NCBI GenBank assembly: GCA_022574595.1
Contig: JACZRS010000003.1
Span: forward strand, 1-64,000
Length of the DNA: 64,000 bases
Origin: Planctomycetota bacterium
Lineage (GTDB): Bacteria; Planctomycetota; Phycisphaerae; Phycisphaerales; SM1A02
Reading direction: 5' to 3'
A model generated the notes under the pieces. It was not told the origin of the DNA. It saw only the letters and a list, made by a program, of their open reading frames with translations, and ran no database searches. Made by a program: the position numbers and the translations under genes. The first letter of the stretch is position 1, and every line of letters begins with the position of its first letter. This document shows positions 16,488 through 25,764 of this stretch, piece by piece.

Positions 16488-17483
16488 ATGCCGTGGATCG
16501 ACGCACATCTTGACCTGGCGTACATGGCCTTGGATGGCCGCGACCTGCGCACACCGTGCGAGAACCCTGATCAGGCGTGTATCAGTCTCCCCGCTCTGCG
16601 ACAAGCCGGCGTCGATCTCGTCTTCGCCACGATCTTCTCTGCCCCGGGAGAAATCCCCGAGGCCGACGCCGAGGGGTGGGACCATCCCTGCCGGTATCCA
16701 TCCAGTGATGATTTGGACGCCGCCGAGCAGGCCGGTCTTTGTCAGATCGAGCTGTACCGGCAATTGGAGGAAGCCGGCGAGTTGAGCATCGTCCGGGGAC
16801 GAGCTGATCTTGAGCGCGACGCGGCTTTACCCAAGATCGTGCTATTGATGGAGGGAGCTGATCCCATTCGATCACCTCAACATGCCCAGCAGTGGTACGA
16901 CTACGGTTTGCGTTTGGTGGGGTTGACCTGGTCGATGGGTACGCGCTATGCCGGAGGGAACGCCAAGCCCGGGCCGTTGACGGCACAAGGGATCGAACTC
17001 GTCGCCGCGCTCGATGACTTGGGCATCATTCATGACGCCTCGCACCTGGCCGATGAAGCCTTGGATGGGCTGTTGGAACACGCGCGCGGTCCCGTCGTCG
17101 CCACGCACTCGAATTGCCGAGCCATCACCGGCGACAACCAACGCCATCTGCGCGATGCTCACATCAAAGCGATCGGCGACCGCGGCGGCGTCATCGGCCT
17201 GAATCTGTTCTCCAAGTTCCTCGTCCCCGATGGCCGAGCGACCATCGACGATTGCGTCGCTCACGTCCAGCATGTGTGTGAGTTGATGGGACATCGCAAT
17301 GGTGTGGGACTGGGCTCCGATGCCGATGGCGGTTTCCCAGCGAACGCCCTACCGGTCGATCTGGATCACCCCCGCAAGTACGGCGCATTGCTCGAAACCC
17401 TGCGCGTCCAAGGCTGGTCGGACGACGACCTCCAAGGTTTTACCTGGGGGAATTGGATGGGCATGCTGCAACGAACGGTCTAG
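16488..17483 (+). CDS. Membrane dipeptidase, peptidase family M19
   Basis: The 331-aa product has the zinc-ligand set of renal-dipeptidase-like enzymes: H7 and D9 in DAHLDL, E122 in LMEGAD, H182/H186 in IHDASH, H207 in ATHSN and D278 in GSDADGG. These enzymes hydrolyse dipeptides, including D-amino acid-containing ones, with a binuclear zinc centre. No signal peptide is seen, so it is probably cytoplasmic. The frame is open upstream to 16374 but that part is translated MITE sequence; ATG 16488 gives the expected family start. No Shine-Dalgarno is visible; the MITE arm ends 10 bp upstream. Confidence 0.92.
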   Translation: MPWIDAHLDLAYMALDGRDLRTPCENPDQACISLPALRQAGVDLVFATIFSAPGEIPEADAEGWDHPCRYPSSDDLDAAEQAGLCQIELYRQLEEAGELSIVRGRADLERDAALPKIVLLMEGADPIRSPQHAQQWYDYGLRLVGLTWSMGTRYAGGNAKPGPLTAQGIELVAALDDLGIIHDASHLADEALDGLLEHARGPVVATHSNCRAITGDNQRHLRDAHIKAIGDRGGVIGLNLFSKFLVPDGRATIDDCVAHVQHVCELMGHRNGVGLGSDADGGFPANALPVDLDHPRKYGALLETLRVQGWSDDDLQGFTWGNWMGMLQRTV

Positions 17484-17739
17484 GAGAATCGATCGGCAGA
17501 TAAGACGACGATTCGACTTGCATCCTAGATTGGACGTGCCAGGCTTTGCGTAGCGGCCAGCGGGTTTGCACCATGTGGCGCATGACCCACATCAATTCGG
17601 CAGGTCTCGGCCGGCGGTCCTGAGGCGATTCCACAAGTTGAGATAGAACCCGGTACAACTCTTGGCGGTAGTTCACGTTGAATCAAGAAAAGATACGCTT
17701 TTACAATATAATGCGACAGGTGAGTGTCTTGCGCTGATC

Positions 17740-19194
17740 ATGGTAGTTATGACAAGCCTATACATCCGGGCATCCTCTCCCGGCTCCGCGCTGATCCGAC
17801 CCGCTCTCTTGTTGCTTTCGTTCATCACGTCGAGCTTCGTTGCGTTTGCAGCCGATGCGCAGTGCTCATTCGAAGCTGGACCCAGGCTCGTGGCATCAGA
17901 CGGCACCTCAGGCGATGTCTTCGGACTTTCCGGCGCGATCGACGGCGATGTCATGGCCATCGGCGCCATCTGGGACGATGATCACGGCTTCAATTCAGGC
18001 ACGGTCTATGTGTTCGTTCTCGACAACGAAGGTGTTTGGAGCGAGATCTTCAAGATCGTTCCCGCGGACGGCGGTTCGGAGGATGTATTCGGCCGCTCTG
18101 TAGCAGTGAGCGGAGACACGATTGTCGTCGGCGCCAACGGCGACGATGATAGAGGCTTCGACGCCGGTGCCGGTTACGTCTTCGTTCGGGAAGGTGACAC
18201 TTGGGTCCAGCAGGCAAAGCTGCTGGCAAATGATGGAGCAGCGCTGGACCATGCCGGTTGGGCCATTGATCTTGACGGCGACACAGTCATCCTTTCAGCC
18301 CACAATAATGACGATGCTGGCAGCAGCAGTGGATCCGCATACGTGTTCGTTCGGGACGCCAAGAACAACTGGACACAGGAGGCGAAGCTAACAGCATCGG
18401 ACGCTGCCGCCAACGACGATTTCGGGCACGATGTCGCTGTGAGCGGTGACACTATTATCGTGGGCGCGTACAAGGACGACGATCATGGCTCATCGTCCGG
18501 CTCGGTCTACGTCTTCGAGCGCGACGCGGAGGATCTGTGGCAGCAAACTGACAAGCTGACGGCATCAGATGCGAACACGGGTTACCACTACGGTCGTTTT
18601 CTCGACCTTCAAGGCGACACGGCGCTGATCGGCTCGCCATTCCACCACCCACTGAACTTTGGCGCGGCCTATGTCGTCCGCCGATCAGAGGGTGCCTGGC
18701 TCGAGGTCGAGATGTTGATCGCTGACGACCCGGCGACGCAGGAGTGGTTCGGTAGCTCCGTCTCCATCGACGGCGAGATCGCGCTCATCGGCTCCTTCTA
18801 CGGCCAAGGTAACAATGTCGGGGAAGCGTACATCTTTCACAATACAGGCGATGACCTGTGGACGCTCGTGGCCAACCCGACGGCATTTGACGGATCGATC
18901 GGTGACGGCTTCGGTCGTATGGTCGCACTCCACGCGGGCAACGTCGTTGTCGGGGCCAGCGTAGACGATGCCCCGGGAGTAGATTCCGGATCTGCTTACA
19001 CCTTCTGGATCGATTGCCCGGGAGATGTTCCCGGCGACCTGGATGGGGATGGGACAGTCGGCGTGAAGGATCTGCTGATTCTTCTGGGGAATTGGGGGTC
19101 GTGTGATGATTGCGATGATTGCCCGGCTGATCTGGATGACGACTGCACTGTCGGGGTATGTGATCTGCTTACATTGCTCGGTAATTGGGGGTGA
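17740..19194 (+). CDS. Secreted FG-GAP repeat protein with dockerin tail
   Basis: Starting at ATG 17740 (or 17749) the product is about 484 aa. After a signal peptide (ending near AFAADAQC) come about seven FG-GAP/integrin-alpha-like repeats of the form FG.SVAVSGDTIVVGA..DDD.G..SGSAYVFVR, which fold into a beta-propeller and often bind calcium. The C-terminus holds two dockerin-like loops, DLDGDGTVGVKDLLILLGNW and DLDDDCTVGVCDLLTLLGNW, separated by a CDDCDDC spacer. The frame is open upstream to a TTG at 17662, which would place the signal peptide too far inside. Function unknown; exported or cell-surface. Confidence 0.8.
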   Translation: MVVMTSLYIRASSPGSALIRPALLLLSFITSSFVAFAADAQCSFEAGPRLVASDGTSGDVFGLSGAIDGDVMAIGAIWDDDHGFNSGTVYVFVLDNEGVWSEIFKIVPADGGSEDVFGRSVAVSGDTIVVGANGDDDRGFDAGAGYVFVREGDTWVQQAKLLANDGAALDHAGWAIDLDGDTVILSAHNNDDAGSSSGSAYVFVRDAKNNWTQEAKLTASDAAANDDFGHDVAVSGDTIIVGAYKDDDHGSSSGSVYVFERDAEDLWQQTDKLTASDANTGYHYGRFLDLQGDTALIGSPFHHPLNFGAAYVVRRSEGAWLEVEMLIADDPATQEWFGSSVSIDGEIALIGSFYGQGNNVGEAYIFHNTGDDLWTLVANPTAFDGSIGDGFGRMVALHAGNVVVGASVDDAPGVDSGSAYTFWIDCPGDVPGDLDGDGTVGVKDLLILLGNWGSCDDCDDCPADLDDDCTVGVCDLLTLLGNWG

Positions 19195-19209
19195 TGGAAG
19201 ATGATCTGA

Positions 19210-19227
19210 CCCCGGGCAAGCCCGGGG
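19210..19227. repeat. REP-like palindrome, CTTG-loop hairpin
   Basis: CCCCGGGCAAGCCCGGGG forms a perfect 7-bp stem; on the minus strand the loop reads CTTG with the preceding TAGCC, matching the hairpins at 43019-43040 and 54351-54376. It lies 15 bp after the stop of the FG-GAP gene; with no T run it is not a typical terminator. The remaining DNA up to 19446 shows no gene. Confidence 0.6.
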
Positions 19228-19446
19228 CTATGTACTGCGCGGCTTCAGCGCTTCGGGGTGTTCAGCGGGGCGGCGCACCAGCTTTGTTTGCCCTGGACGC
19301 TCCGATCAACGCATGAAATCGTGGGGCGGCGGACATTCGATTGTTGATCCGCAGGGACGATTGGTGCAGCCGAACCGGGTTGTGGACCGTATTGGCCTGA
19401 TAGTGGTGGTGACGACGCCCTTGGCTTTCCTTGCGTAGGAGCAGCG

Positions 19447-20802
19447 ATGGCAATCTGGAATGATCTACGAAAGACGGGCCGACCGATCGCGGGATTGATC
19501 GGTGTCTTGGTGGTCACTATCGCGGCCATGGCCGGTGATGAGGGCGGCTGCGTTGGGGGAGTCCATCCGAGCATCGGGCAGCCCGGGATGAATGCTTCGG
19601 TGTTTGCCTTGACCACCTATGACGACGGCGCCGGCGAAGCGCTCTATGCCGGGGGATTATTCATATCGGCCGGTGGCAGCAGCGCTTCACGGCTGGCGCG
19701 TTGGGACGGCAAGACCTGGCAGGAAGTTGCCGGCGGTCTGATCGGGCCAGCCGCTGTGAGCGTACGCGCTTTGCTCGTCATCGACGATGGCGATCATGAT
19801 TCGCTGATCGTGGGTGGAAATTTCATCCAAGCCGGCGAGACAGTCGTAAAGAACGTCGCAAAGTGGGATGGAACCGACTGGTCGGCACTTGGGGATGGGC
19901 TGAACCACAGGGTGCGTGATCTGGATATCTTTGACGACGGAACTGGGCCTGCAATCTACGCGGCGACGGATATCGGCGCCGAACCCGGCGGCGTCTGGAA
20001 GTTTGATGGTGAGACGTGGTCCGTGGTAGGAGCGGGGTTCGATACACCATCGGGCATGGTCCTCGCCCTTGAAGTGTTTGACGACGGATCAGGACCGCGA
20101 CTCATTGCTGGGGGAATCTTCGGGTTTGCTGGGGCTCAAGACGGGTGTTGCATTGTGCAGTGGGACGGGAAATCATGGTCACTCGTCGGGATCGGCGTGA
20201 ACGAGGGGGTTTTTTCACTGAAGTCTTTTAATGATGGCAACGGCCCGACGCTGTTTGCCGGCGGGACATTCCTCGAAGCCGGGGGCATACCAGCCATCAA
20301 CGCTGCACGTTGGGATGGATCACAATGGTCGAACCTTGGCAACGAAGATCCTAAAGCTTTCTTTGGCATTATCTCAGCGATGGCGATCTTTGATTATGGT
20401 GAAGGTCCTGCGCTTTATCTCACTGGAAACAATGGGTTCGGCCCGGAACCTATCTTCCAATGGACGGGCGGCCCAAGTTGGAACGTAGTCACTGATGAGT
20501 TGAACGGAAGTGTGAATGCGATTACGCCCTTTGATAATGGTACTGCGCCAGCGCTTTATGTTGGCGGTAGTCTCTTCGAGGCTGGCGGAGAGGCTGTAGG
20601 CTTCATTGCACTTTGGACGGATTGTCCCATGATTACCCCCGGCGACCTCGATGGCGATGGGAATGTCAGTACGTCGGATCTGCTGATTCTGTTCGGCTTG
20701 TGGGGGCCATGCACCGACTGCAAAGATTGCATCGCGGATTTTGACGGCAACTGCGCCGTCGGGACGAGTGATCTGCTCATTCTTTTTAGCAACTGGGGGT
20801 GA
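19447..20802 (+). CDS. Secreted beta-propeller protein with dockerin tail
   Basis: The 451-aa protein has an N-terminal hydrophobic signal (about residues 15-30) and about seven repeats of the type ..VFDDGSGP.LIAGG.F..AGG....VAKWDG..WS.LG.G, typical of planctomycete propeller proteins. The C-terminus carries two dockerin-like loops, DLDGDGNVSTSDLLILFGLW and DFDGNCAVGTSDLLILFSNW, joined by CTDCKDC. Function unknown; secreted or surface. Codon usage is less GC-rich than in genes upstream, so this gene lies at the start of the compositional change. Confidence 0.8.
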   Translation: MAIWNDLRKTGRPIAGLIGVLVVTIAAMAGDEGGCVGGVHPSIGQPGMNASVFALTTYDDGAGEALYAGGLFISAGGSSASRLARWDGKTWQEVAGGLIGPAAVSVRALLVIDDGDHDSLIVGGNFIQAGETVVKNVAKWDGTDWSALGDGLNHRVRDLDIFDDGTGPAIYAATDIGAEPGGVWKFDGETWSVVGAGFDTPSGMVLALEVFDDGSGPRLIAGGIFGFAGAQDGCCIVQWDGKSWSLVGIGVNEGVFSLKSFNDGNGPTLFAGGTFLEAGGIPAINAARWDGSQWSNLGNEDPKAFFGIISAMAIFDYGEGPALYLTGNNGFGPEPIFQWTGGPSWNVVTDELNGSVNAITPFDNGTAPALYVGGSLFEAGGEAVGFIALWTDCPMITPGDLDGDGNVSTSDLLILFGLWGPCTDCKDCIADFDGNCAVGTSDLLILFSNWG

Positions 20803-21029
20803 TGATTACAGAATAGTACAGGCGGTATAAGGGGCTTATCTCATGTGCGATCCTGGACAGCGTTGGAGCTGATCAACACCCCTCAGCCAGTCGCTTAACA
20901 GTGTAATCCTTGCAGATTGCAGATTTTAACTAAGTAAGCCTGTCAATTACCCGATGACTTTGTTTGGTTATTTGCGCGCCCCGTTTGCGCCCAAACTGTG
21001 CCAATAAAGACCAAATAGGGCAAATTGTT

Positions 21030-21848
21030 ATGCAGATCAATACCGATATTTCAGCGGGCTCAAGCCTTCCACTAATCAGGCCTCAACTTCAAACTGATAA
21101 ATCTGAATCAAAAACGACTGATGCGCAGATTACGCCTGTTCAGCAGGAAGAACCTAAAGAGCCAAAGAAATCTGCACACGGCGTCTTACGCTTATTGGAA
21201 GCTGGCCATTTTAAGGGCGTTGCCGATGTTCGGCTGCGCATTAACTTTCATGATCAGCTAGAACGGCAAGCAGATTTGGCCGCTAAGGATGAATTGCAAT
21301 CTCGATCACGAGATTTAGTTGATGTCGTAATCGATGCTGTTCAAAACACACTCACAACAGTTCCAGGCGATGATTTGCATGAAGCGCCTGTTGACGATCC
21401 GCATGAATCACCCATTAACCATTTACAGCTTCAGTTTACAGATGCAATAAATACTGCAGTTACTGATGCGATAAGCAGTGAGAAACTTGATCTTAATTCT
21501 ATTGAGTCCGCTTTCACAGATGCGTTTGAGCAATTGACTCTCAGTCTTGAAGAACTATTAGGAAGTTCCGAGCAAGATGCTGCCCTAACCGAAAATGTAG
21601 AATTGACAGTTGATTCTAAATTAACTGCACAATTATCTACTTCCGATGATTCAACATTAAAACAAGCTCTTGAAGATCTAAGTGATATATTCGCAAAAGC
21701 GCTAAGCGATCTACTGAGTGCGGTTGAGACAAGTTCACTATTACCTGATCCAGCACCCGCATCCGGAAATGGCGCAGCTTATGAGAAATTCCTCGCTCAG
21801 TATGATCAACTCCGCTATGGTGAGTCTCAACTTGACATAAGCGCGTAA
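21030..21848 (+). CDS. Hypothetical acidic helical protein
   Basis: From ATG 21030 the protein is 272 aa. It is acidic, with an N-terminal Gln/Thr/Pro/Lys-rich disordered part (~1-50), then VLRLLEAGHFKGVADVRLRINF (about 54-75), and long Leu/Glu/Asp-rich helices (LQFTDAINTAVTDAI, TDAFEQLTLSLEELLG, LKQALEDLSDIFAKALSDLLSAVE). No signal peptide or enzymatic motif is seen, and I do not recognise the family. An upstream extension to 20964 is possible but reads less naturally. The first clearly AT-rich gene of the window. Confidence 0.65.
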   Translation: MQINTDISAGSSLPLIRPQLQTDKSESKTTDAQITPVQQEEPKEPKKSAHGVLRLLEAGHFKGVADVRLRINFHDQLERQADLAAKDELQSRSRDLVDVVIDAVQNTLTTVPGDDLHEAPVDDPHESPINHLQLQFTDAINTAVTDAISSEKLDLNSIESAFTDAFEQLTLSLEELLGSSEQDAALTENVELTVDSKLTAQLSTSDDSTLKQALEDLSDIFAKALSDLLSAVETSSLLPDPAPASGNGAAYEKFLAQYDQLRYGESQLDISA

Positions 21849-21914
21849 GTAGAAGACGATTGCATAATTGTTCTATTACTTTTCACCATTTACTCTAGCG
21901 TAGGGAGCTTGTAA

Positions 21915-22349
21915 ATGAAGAATATCCTATTAACAACTGCTGTATGTTCATTAATCGTTATTTGGCTAACTGGCTGCCATCGCTCTGGAATTACCATATC
22001 AAATAGATCTAATTCTCCTTCACACCAATCCCATGGCGGACCGCCCGATCATGCGCCTGCACATGGCTTTCGCAAGAAGCATCAATATCACTATTACCCC
22101 AATGAGCAGGTCTATTACGCACCTGCTAGTGGAACGTACTTCTGGCTCGAAGGAAGCAACTGGAGATTCGGCGTTAACCTGCCGGGTAATATCTCGGTAA
22201 ATATCGGCGATCGGATTTCCATTGAACTCGATACCGATAAGCCCTATCAACATCACTACGAAGTTTCAACCAAACACCCCAGCAAGGGTAAAGGTAAGGG
22301 CAGGGGTAGGGGTAAAGGAAAGGGTAAAGGTAAAGGCAAGAACCACTAA
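21915..22349 (+). CDS. Small lipoprotein with Lys-Gly-rich tail
   Basis: The 144-aa product has a lipoprotein signal (LTGC, Cys at about residue 21), a His/Pro-rich linker, a conserved core YHYYPNEQVYYAPASGTYFWLEG..W..G..LP.NI...IGDRISIELDTDKPY (about 59-112) known from small bacterial lipoproteins of unknown role, and a strongly basic low-complexity tail made of KGKGKGRGRG repeats. The tail could bind anionic polymers such as DNA, RNA or acidic glycans. The gene follows an unlinked helical protein and is closed by a strong terminator at 22380-22409. Confidence 0.75.
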   Translation: MKNILLTTAVCSLIVIWLTGCHRSGITISNRSNSPSHQSHGGPPDHAPAHGFRKKHQYHYYPNEQVYYAPASGTYFWLEGSNWRFGVNLPGNISVNIGDRISIELDTDKPYQHHYEVSTKHPSKGKGKGRGRGKGKGKGKGKNH

Positions 22350-22379
22350 GCCTTGTACCGAATACCGATATTATCACTT

Positions 22380-22409
22380 AAAACCCAGGTACTTCCACCC
22401 CTGGGTTTT
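22380..22409 (+). terminator. Intrinsic terminator of the KG-tailed lipoprotein gene
   Basis: A perfect 10-bp stem, AAAACCCAGG (22380-22389) and CCTGGGTTTT (22400-22409), with a 10-nt loop ends in a T stretch. The A/T arms would allow it to work in both directions. Confidence 0.8.
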
Positions 22410-22621
22410 AATATGCGCAGTAAGCCCTTCACGCCGAGTCCAATAATAACTATCGTTCAAACATCACAAGAGACTCATTTCAACCGAACCATGGGGTTCC
22501 CTTTACTTCTAGGCGAAATAGGCAGATATTTATCGTGTTGTGCATCAATAATGTACTAGTAGTATCCCTGGTGTATTGAATAATTCATATAGAGAGTTAG
22601 AAATTAGCGTATAAATAGGCC

Positions 22622-23131
22622 ATGAATGCGGTTTGTAAAGCTATGAACAAGCACCCTAATAAAAGAAAACACAAGCGAGGATTCACGCTTATTGAGATTC
22701 TCATTGTTGTGATCATTCTCGGCATACTTGCCGCCATTGTGATTCCACAGTTTAGCAATGCTAGTAACGATGCAGCGAGAGCAACATTTCTCGTCAACGG
22801 CAAGATATTCGTCGTGGCTGCTATGAGACTCGAGCTGGATACTGGCCAGTTCCCGGAAGATTCTAGTTCTGGAGCCTTGCCAGCCGGTTTCGAACAATAC
22901 ATACAGCCGGAGAAATGGATCGGCGGTACACCCATAGGCGGGGTGTGGGACTGCGAGCTGAATTCTTTCGGCATCACTTCTGCGGTTGGCGTTCATTTCA
23001 ACGGCAGCGGCGTGACCCGCGACATGGCATTCATGCAACAGGTTGATGCGATGGTCGATGATGGCGATCTCACAACAGGCTCATTTCAACAGATTGCCGC
23101 TGACCGCTACTACTTCATCGTCGAAGACTAG
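22622..23131 (+). CDS. Type IV pilin/type II pseudopilin-like protein
   Basis: The 169-aa protein has a basic leader ending in KRG followed by FTLIEILIVVIILGILAAIVIPQF, the prepilin peptidase site and hydrophobic helix of class III/pseudopilins (GspG/PulG-like), at about residues 19-43. The C-terminal part carries WIGGTPIGGVWDCEL and DRYYFIVED, seen in many planctomycete pseudopilins. ATG 22622 is used; MNKHPNKRK at 22643 is an alternative start. No other secretion-system gene lies close by, so its machinery must be elsewhere. Confidence 0.88.
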   Translation: MNAVCKAMNKHPNKRKHKRGFTLIEILIVVIILGILAAIVIPQFSNASNDAARATFLVNGKIFVVAAMRLELDTGQFPEDSSSGALPAGFEQYIQPEKWIGGTPIGGVWDCELNSFGITSAVGVHFNGSGVTRDMAFMQQVDAMVDDGDLTTGSFQQIAADRYYFIVED

Positions 23132-23311
23132 AGTGACCAAAACTCTACAACTCTAATGGTCAGAGTGCTTTTATGAAAGCCCAGGGATTTCCCCCCCGAA
23201 ATTGCCTCTGCCATGTTTAGCCACGAATGCCACCCCAGTCGGGATTAGCGCAATTACGCTGCACCCACACACTATCGAGTATCGTATGTAGTTAAGTGAG
23301 GTGATGAGCAA

Positions 23312-24544
23312 ATGCCAGGGTATCCCAAAAACCAGATGATGACTGCTTGCATGAGTTTCATGGTTGTAATGCTGGTTTGTGCAGCGGCTGTTGGATCGAA
23401 TAACTTTCCAAGCATTACCTCCGACGATTTCAATAAGCATATCCAGCAGTTGTCCTTAGATTCTGCACAGAAAAACAAGGCAAAGGTGATCTTCGATAGC
23501 TATCAGGAAGATCTGCAAGCCACCTTGAAATATCGTGATCAGATGTTGAGATGGATCTGGTCAAATTTGCCAGCGCAGTACGGCGGTTACGATCCAGATT
23601 TGAAAACAGTGGTTATTAAGGACGAAAGGTTGGTAGAGATCACTGTACAGATGGACTTGCGGCAATTGCAGAGGAACTATTTCAAACAACTTGCTGGACT
23701 CGATAGAAGCTTAATTAAACCGGTCGAGTCTTTACGGCGCAAGCATCTTCGTATTCGGATGCTTCAAGAGAGTTCAATTCCAAATCCTGCTCCATGCGGA
23801 GTGGCTTTTGATGTTGCCAAGCTTCTGCAGGAGATCGTACCTGACTGGAGAAGTCGGCCGGACGTGGCAGAGTATTTAGCATCATATGAAGAGCTAATGG
23901 ATCGACTCTTAATAAAACTGGACCATGTGCGCTGGCGGTACGACTCGGAGGTAAACCAAGGTCTGCGCGATTTGAAAGCAAAACTTGCTCGGGGAGAGAT
24001 TCTTCCTGATGATCTTGATGGACATGTCTCTCGTGTCGCGGATTCCTTTGTGGAGATCCACTACCTGCTTACACAGATCCGAACTCTTAACAATAGTACA
24101 ACACATGTTGTTGTGCCATTACTTTCTGACCAAGATGCGCTGCTTTTGCAGATTCGAGCCCGCAGATATTTGGCGAGTTATCTGTATGATTCTTCAGCAC
24201 TTTTGCCATATATACTGATTATGCGTGCGCTGAAACTTCCAAGCCTTAGCATTGCACAACAAGAGACACTTTCGAATTTGCGAATTTCTTACTTGAACAA
24301 GGAGCTAATTTCAGAAGCTTCTCTTGAACCAAAATATGAACAGATGTGGACAAAGCATATGTACCGATTGTCATTTGAAGCGTGGGTGCGGAGGATCATC
24401 TTGAAAGAAACTATCGAAGATCCACGTGAACAACTAAGAGACGAGTTCAATGTGAAGATTAAAAAATGGAATGCGTTGCAGGAACAATTTAACCAACAGC
24501 TAAAAGTGATTCTGACAGACAGCCAATGGCAGAAAATCCAATGA
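23312..24544 (+). CDS. Exported helical protein, paralogue A
   Basis: The 410-aa protein has a signal peptide (about residues 8-29) followed by almost wholly alpha-helical sequence with many charged residues, including ITSDDFNKHIQQLSLDSAQKNKAKVIFDSYQEDL and LEPKYEQMWTKHMYRLSF. No known domain is recognised. The next gene has the same length and layout and overlaps this one by 4 bp (ATGA), so the two are co-translated and probably act together. A start at the inner Met (MTACM, codon 10) is possible. Function unknown. Confidence 0.7.
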   Translation: MPGYPKNQMMTACMSFMVVMLVCAAAVGSNNFPSITSDDFNKHIQQLSLDSAQKNKAKVIFDSYQEDLQATLKYRDQMLRWIWSNLPAQYGGYDPDLKTVVIKDERLVEITVQMDLRQLQRNYFKQLAGLDRSLIKPVESLRRKHLRIRMLQESSIPNPAPCGVAFDVAKLLQEIVPDWRSRPDVAEYLASYEELMDRLLIKLDHVRWRYDSEVNQGLRDLKAKLARGEILPDDLDGHVSRVADSFVEIHYLLTQIRTLNNSTTHVVVPLLSDQDALLLQIRARRYLASYLYDSSALLPYILIMRALKLPSLSIAQQETLSNLRISYLNKELISEASLEPKYEQMWTKHMYRLSFEAWVRRIILKETIEDPREQLRDEFNVKIKKWNALQEQFNQQLKVILTDSQWQKIQ

Positions 24545-25764
24545 AACATATGTTAGGAATAATCTTCGCATTTGTGTTTGTAGTACCCGTTATTGCTCAG
24601 ACACGCATCTACCCGGAGTCTCAGTGGGCATCCTCAATATCACAAGCTGAATTCCAGCAATGTTTGGATTCGCTATCGTTTTCAGATGATACTGATGAAG
24701 CTGTATTTAATACTCTTTACGCCAAATTTCAAAATGACTATCGCCATCACAGCGCTTTTGTAAAACTACGTTTTAAGGAGATTGATGCGGAGCGGGCTGC
24801 TTATCGAGCTGCTAACCCTGACACTCTGAGGACACAAAAGAGCACGGTATTAGCTTACAACGATGAGCAATTCGCATGGAAGACATTGTGTAAAAAGCTG
24901 GATGCGCAGTTTGATAATGATGTGCGTTTATGCCTCACAAAGAAGCAGCAAGAGATCTGGATCACTACGATACAGAGTTCTCGTCGCCGCAGAATATTGC
25001 CAGAGGTTCGACAGTTAGGTCTGATTAGATCCTCAACCGATCTCGTTTCAATCATCGAACTAATTGATTTGACTCCAACAGTTCTGGATTTAATCGATCC
25101 TTTGCTGAGCGAATATGTATTGGCGCTCGATGAAGTACTTTGCAGTTGGGAAAATGAAGCTGATGCACTCCAAGCTCAGATCATGACAATCGCATATGGA
25201 CCAGGTGGCTATGAACAGAAATCTAGAGATCGCTCGATTAGACTAAGAAAGCAGATTGAAGGGCTCGCTGCAAATGTCAGCGATCTGAATCAACAATATG
25301 TCACTAGAATCCAGTCTGTACTCCCAGGTCAGTACGCTCTGAGCTTTGTTGAAGAGGTTTACAGAGTTGAATATCCGGTCTTGTTTCTGCCATCTCCTGT
25401 AGACTTGGCGGTAAGTGCAGTTGATGAGACAATTCAAATATCACAAGAGCAGCGAGAAGGTATTAATGCTGTCTATGAAGCCTATGTCCTAAAGCGGGCG
25501 GAAATAAGACGTCAAATTATTAAGGGGGTTTATCAGTGGGAGCACCCACGAAAGCGCGATCTCGAAAAGCGCCGAATAGCGTACAAGCAGTACATAGTGG
25601 ATGGGCTAGACCCGTACAAGGCATACGAAGGCCATCCTGCAATGAAATGGCTCGATAAGAGGCGATCACTTGCGAAAAATACTTGCGCACAATTACGGGG
25701 ATTGTTCGCGAATGATGAATTTGAATCTCTACCATTATCCTTGCAGTTGCTGCTCAATTGGTAA
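24541..25764 (+). CDS. Exported helical protein, paralogue B
   Basis: From ATG 24541 the product is 407 aa with a signal peptide (MKHMLGIIFAFVFVVPVIAQ). Mature part is helical and charged: SQAEFQQCLDSLSFSDDTDEAVFNTLYAKFQNDY near the N-terminus aligns with the corresponding region of paralogue A, and LTKKQQEIWITTIQSSRRRRILPEVRQL and ISQEQREGINAVYEAYVLKRAEIRRQI resemble the repeated acid/basic helices of Spy/LTXXQ-like proteins, though I cannot confirm this. The ATGA overlap with the upstream gene implies coupled translation. Function unknown. Confidence 0.7.
   Translation: MKHMLGIIFAFVFVVPVIAQTRIYPESQWASSISQAEFQQCLDSLSFSDDTDEAVFNTLYAKFQNDYRHHSAFVKLRFKEIDAERAAYRAANPDTLRTQKSTVLAYNDEQFAWKTLCKKLDAQFDNDVRLCLTKKQQEIWITTIQSSRRRRILPEVRQLGLIRSSTDLVSIIELIDLTPTVLDLIDPLLSEYVLALDEVLCSWENEADALQAQIMTIAYGPGGYEQKSRDRSIRLRKQIEGLAANVSDLNQQYVTRIQSVLPGQYALSFVEEVYRVEYPVLFLPSPVDLAVSAVDETIQISQEQREGINAVYEAYVLKRAEIRRQIIKGVYQWEHPRKRDLEKRRIAYKQYIVDGLDPYKAYEGHPAMKWLDKRRSLAKNTCAQLRGLFANDEFESLPLSLQLLLNW

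Noticed and set aside
17440-17676. 78-codon minus-strand frame between the dipeptidase and FG-GAP genes
   Set aside because: The first 30 residues look slightly protein-like, but there is no ribosome site or known motif and it overlaps the dipeptidase end, so it is not called.
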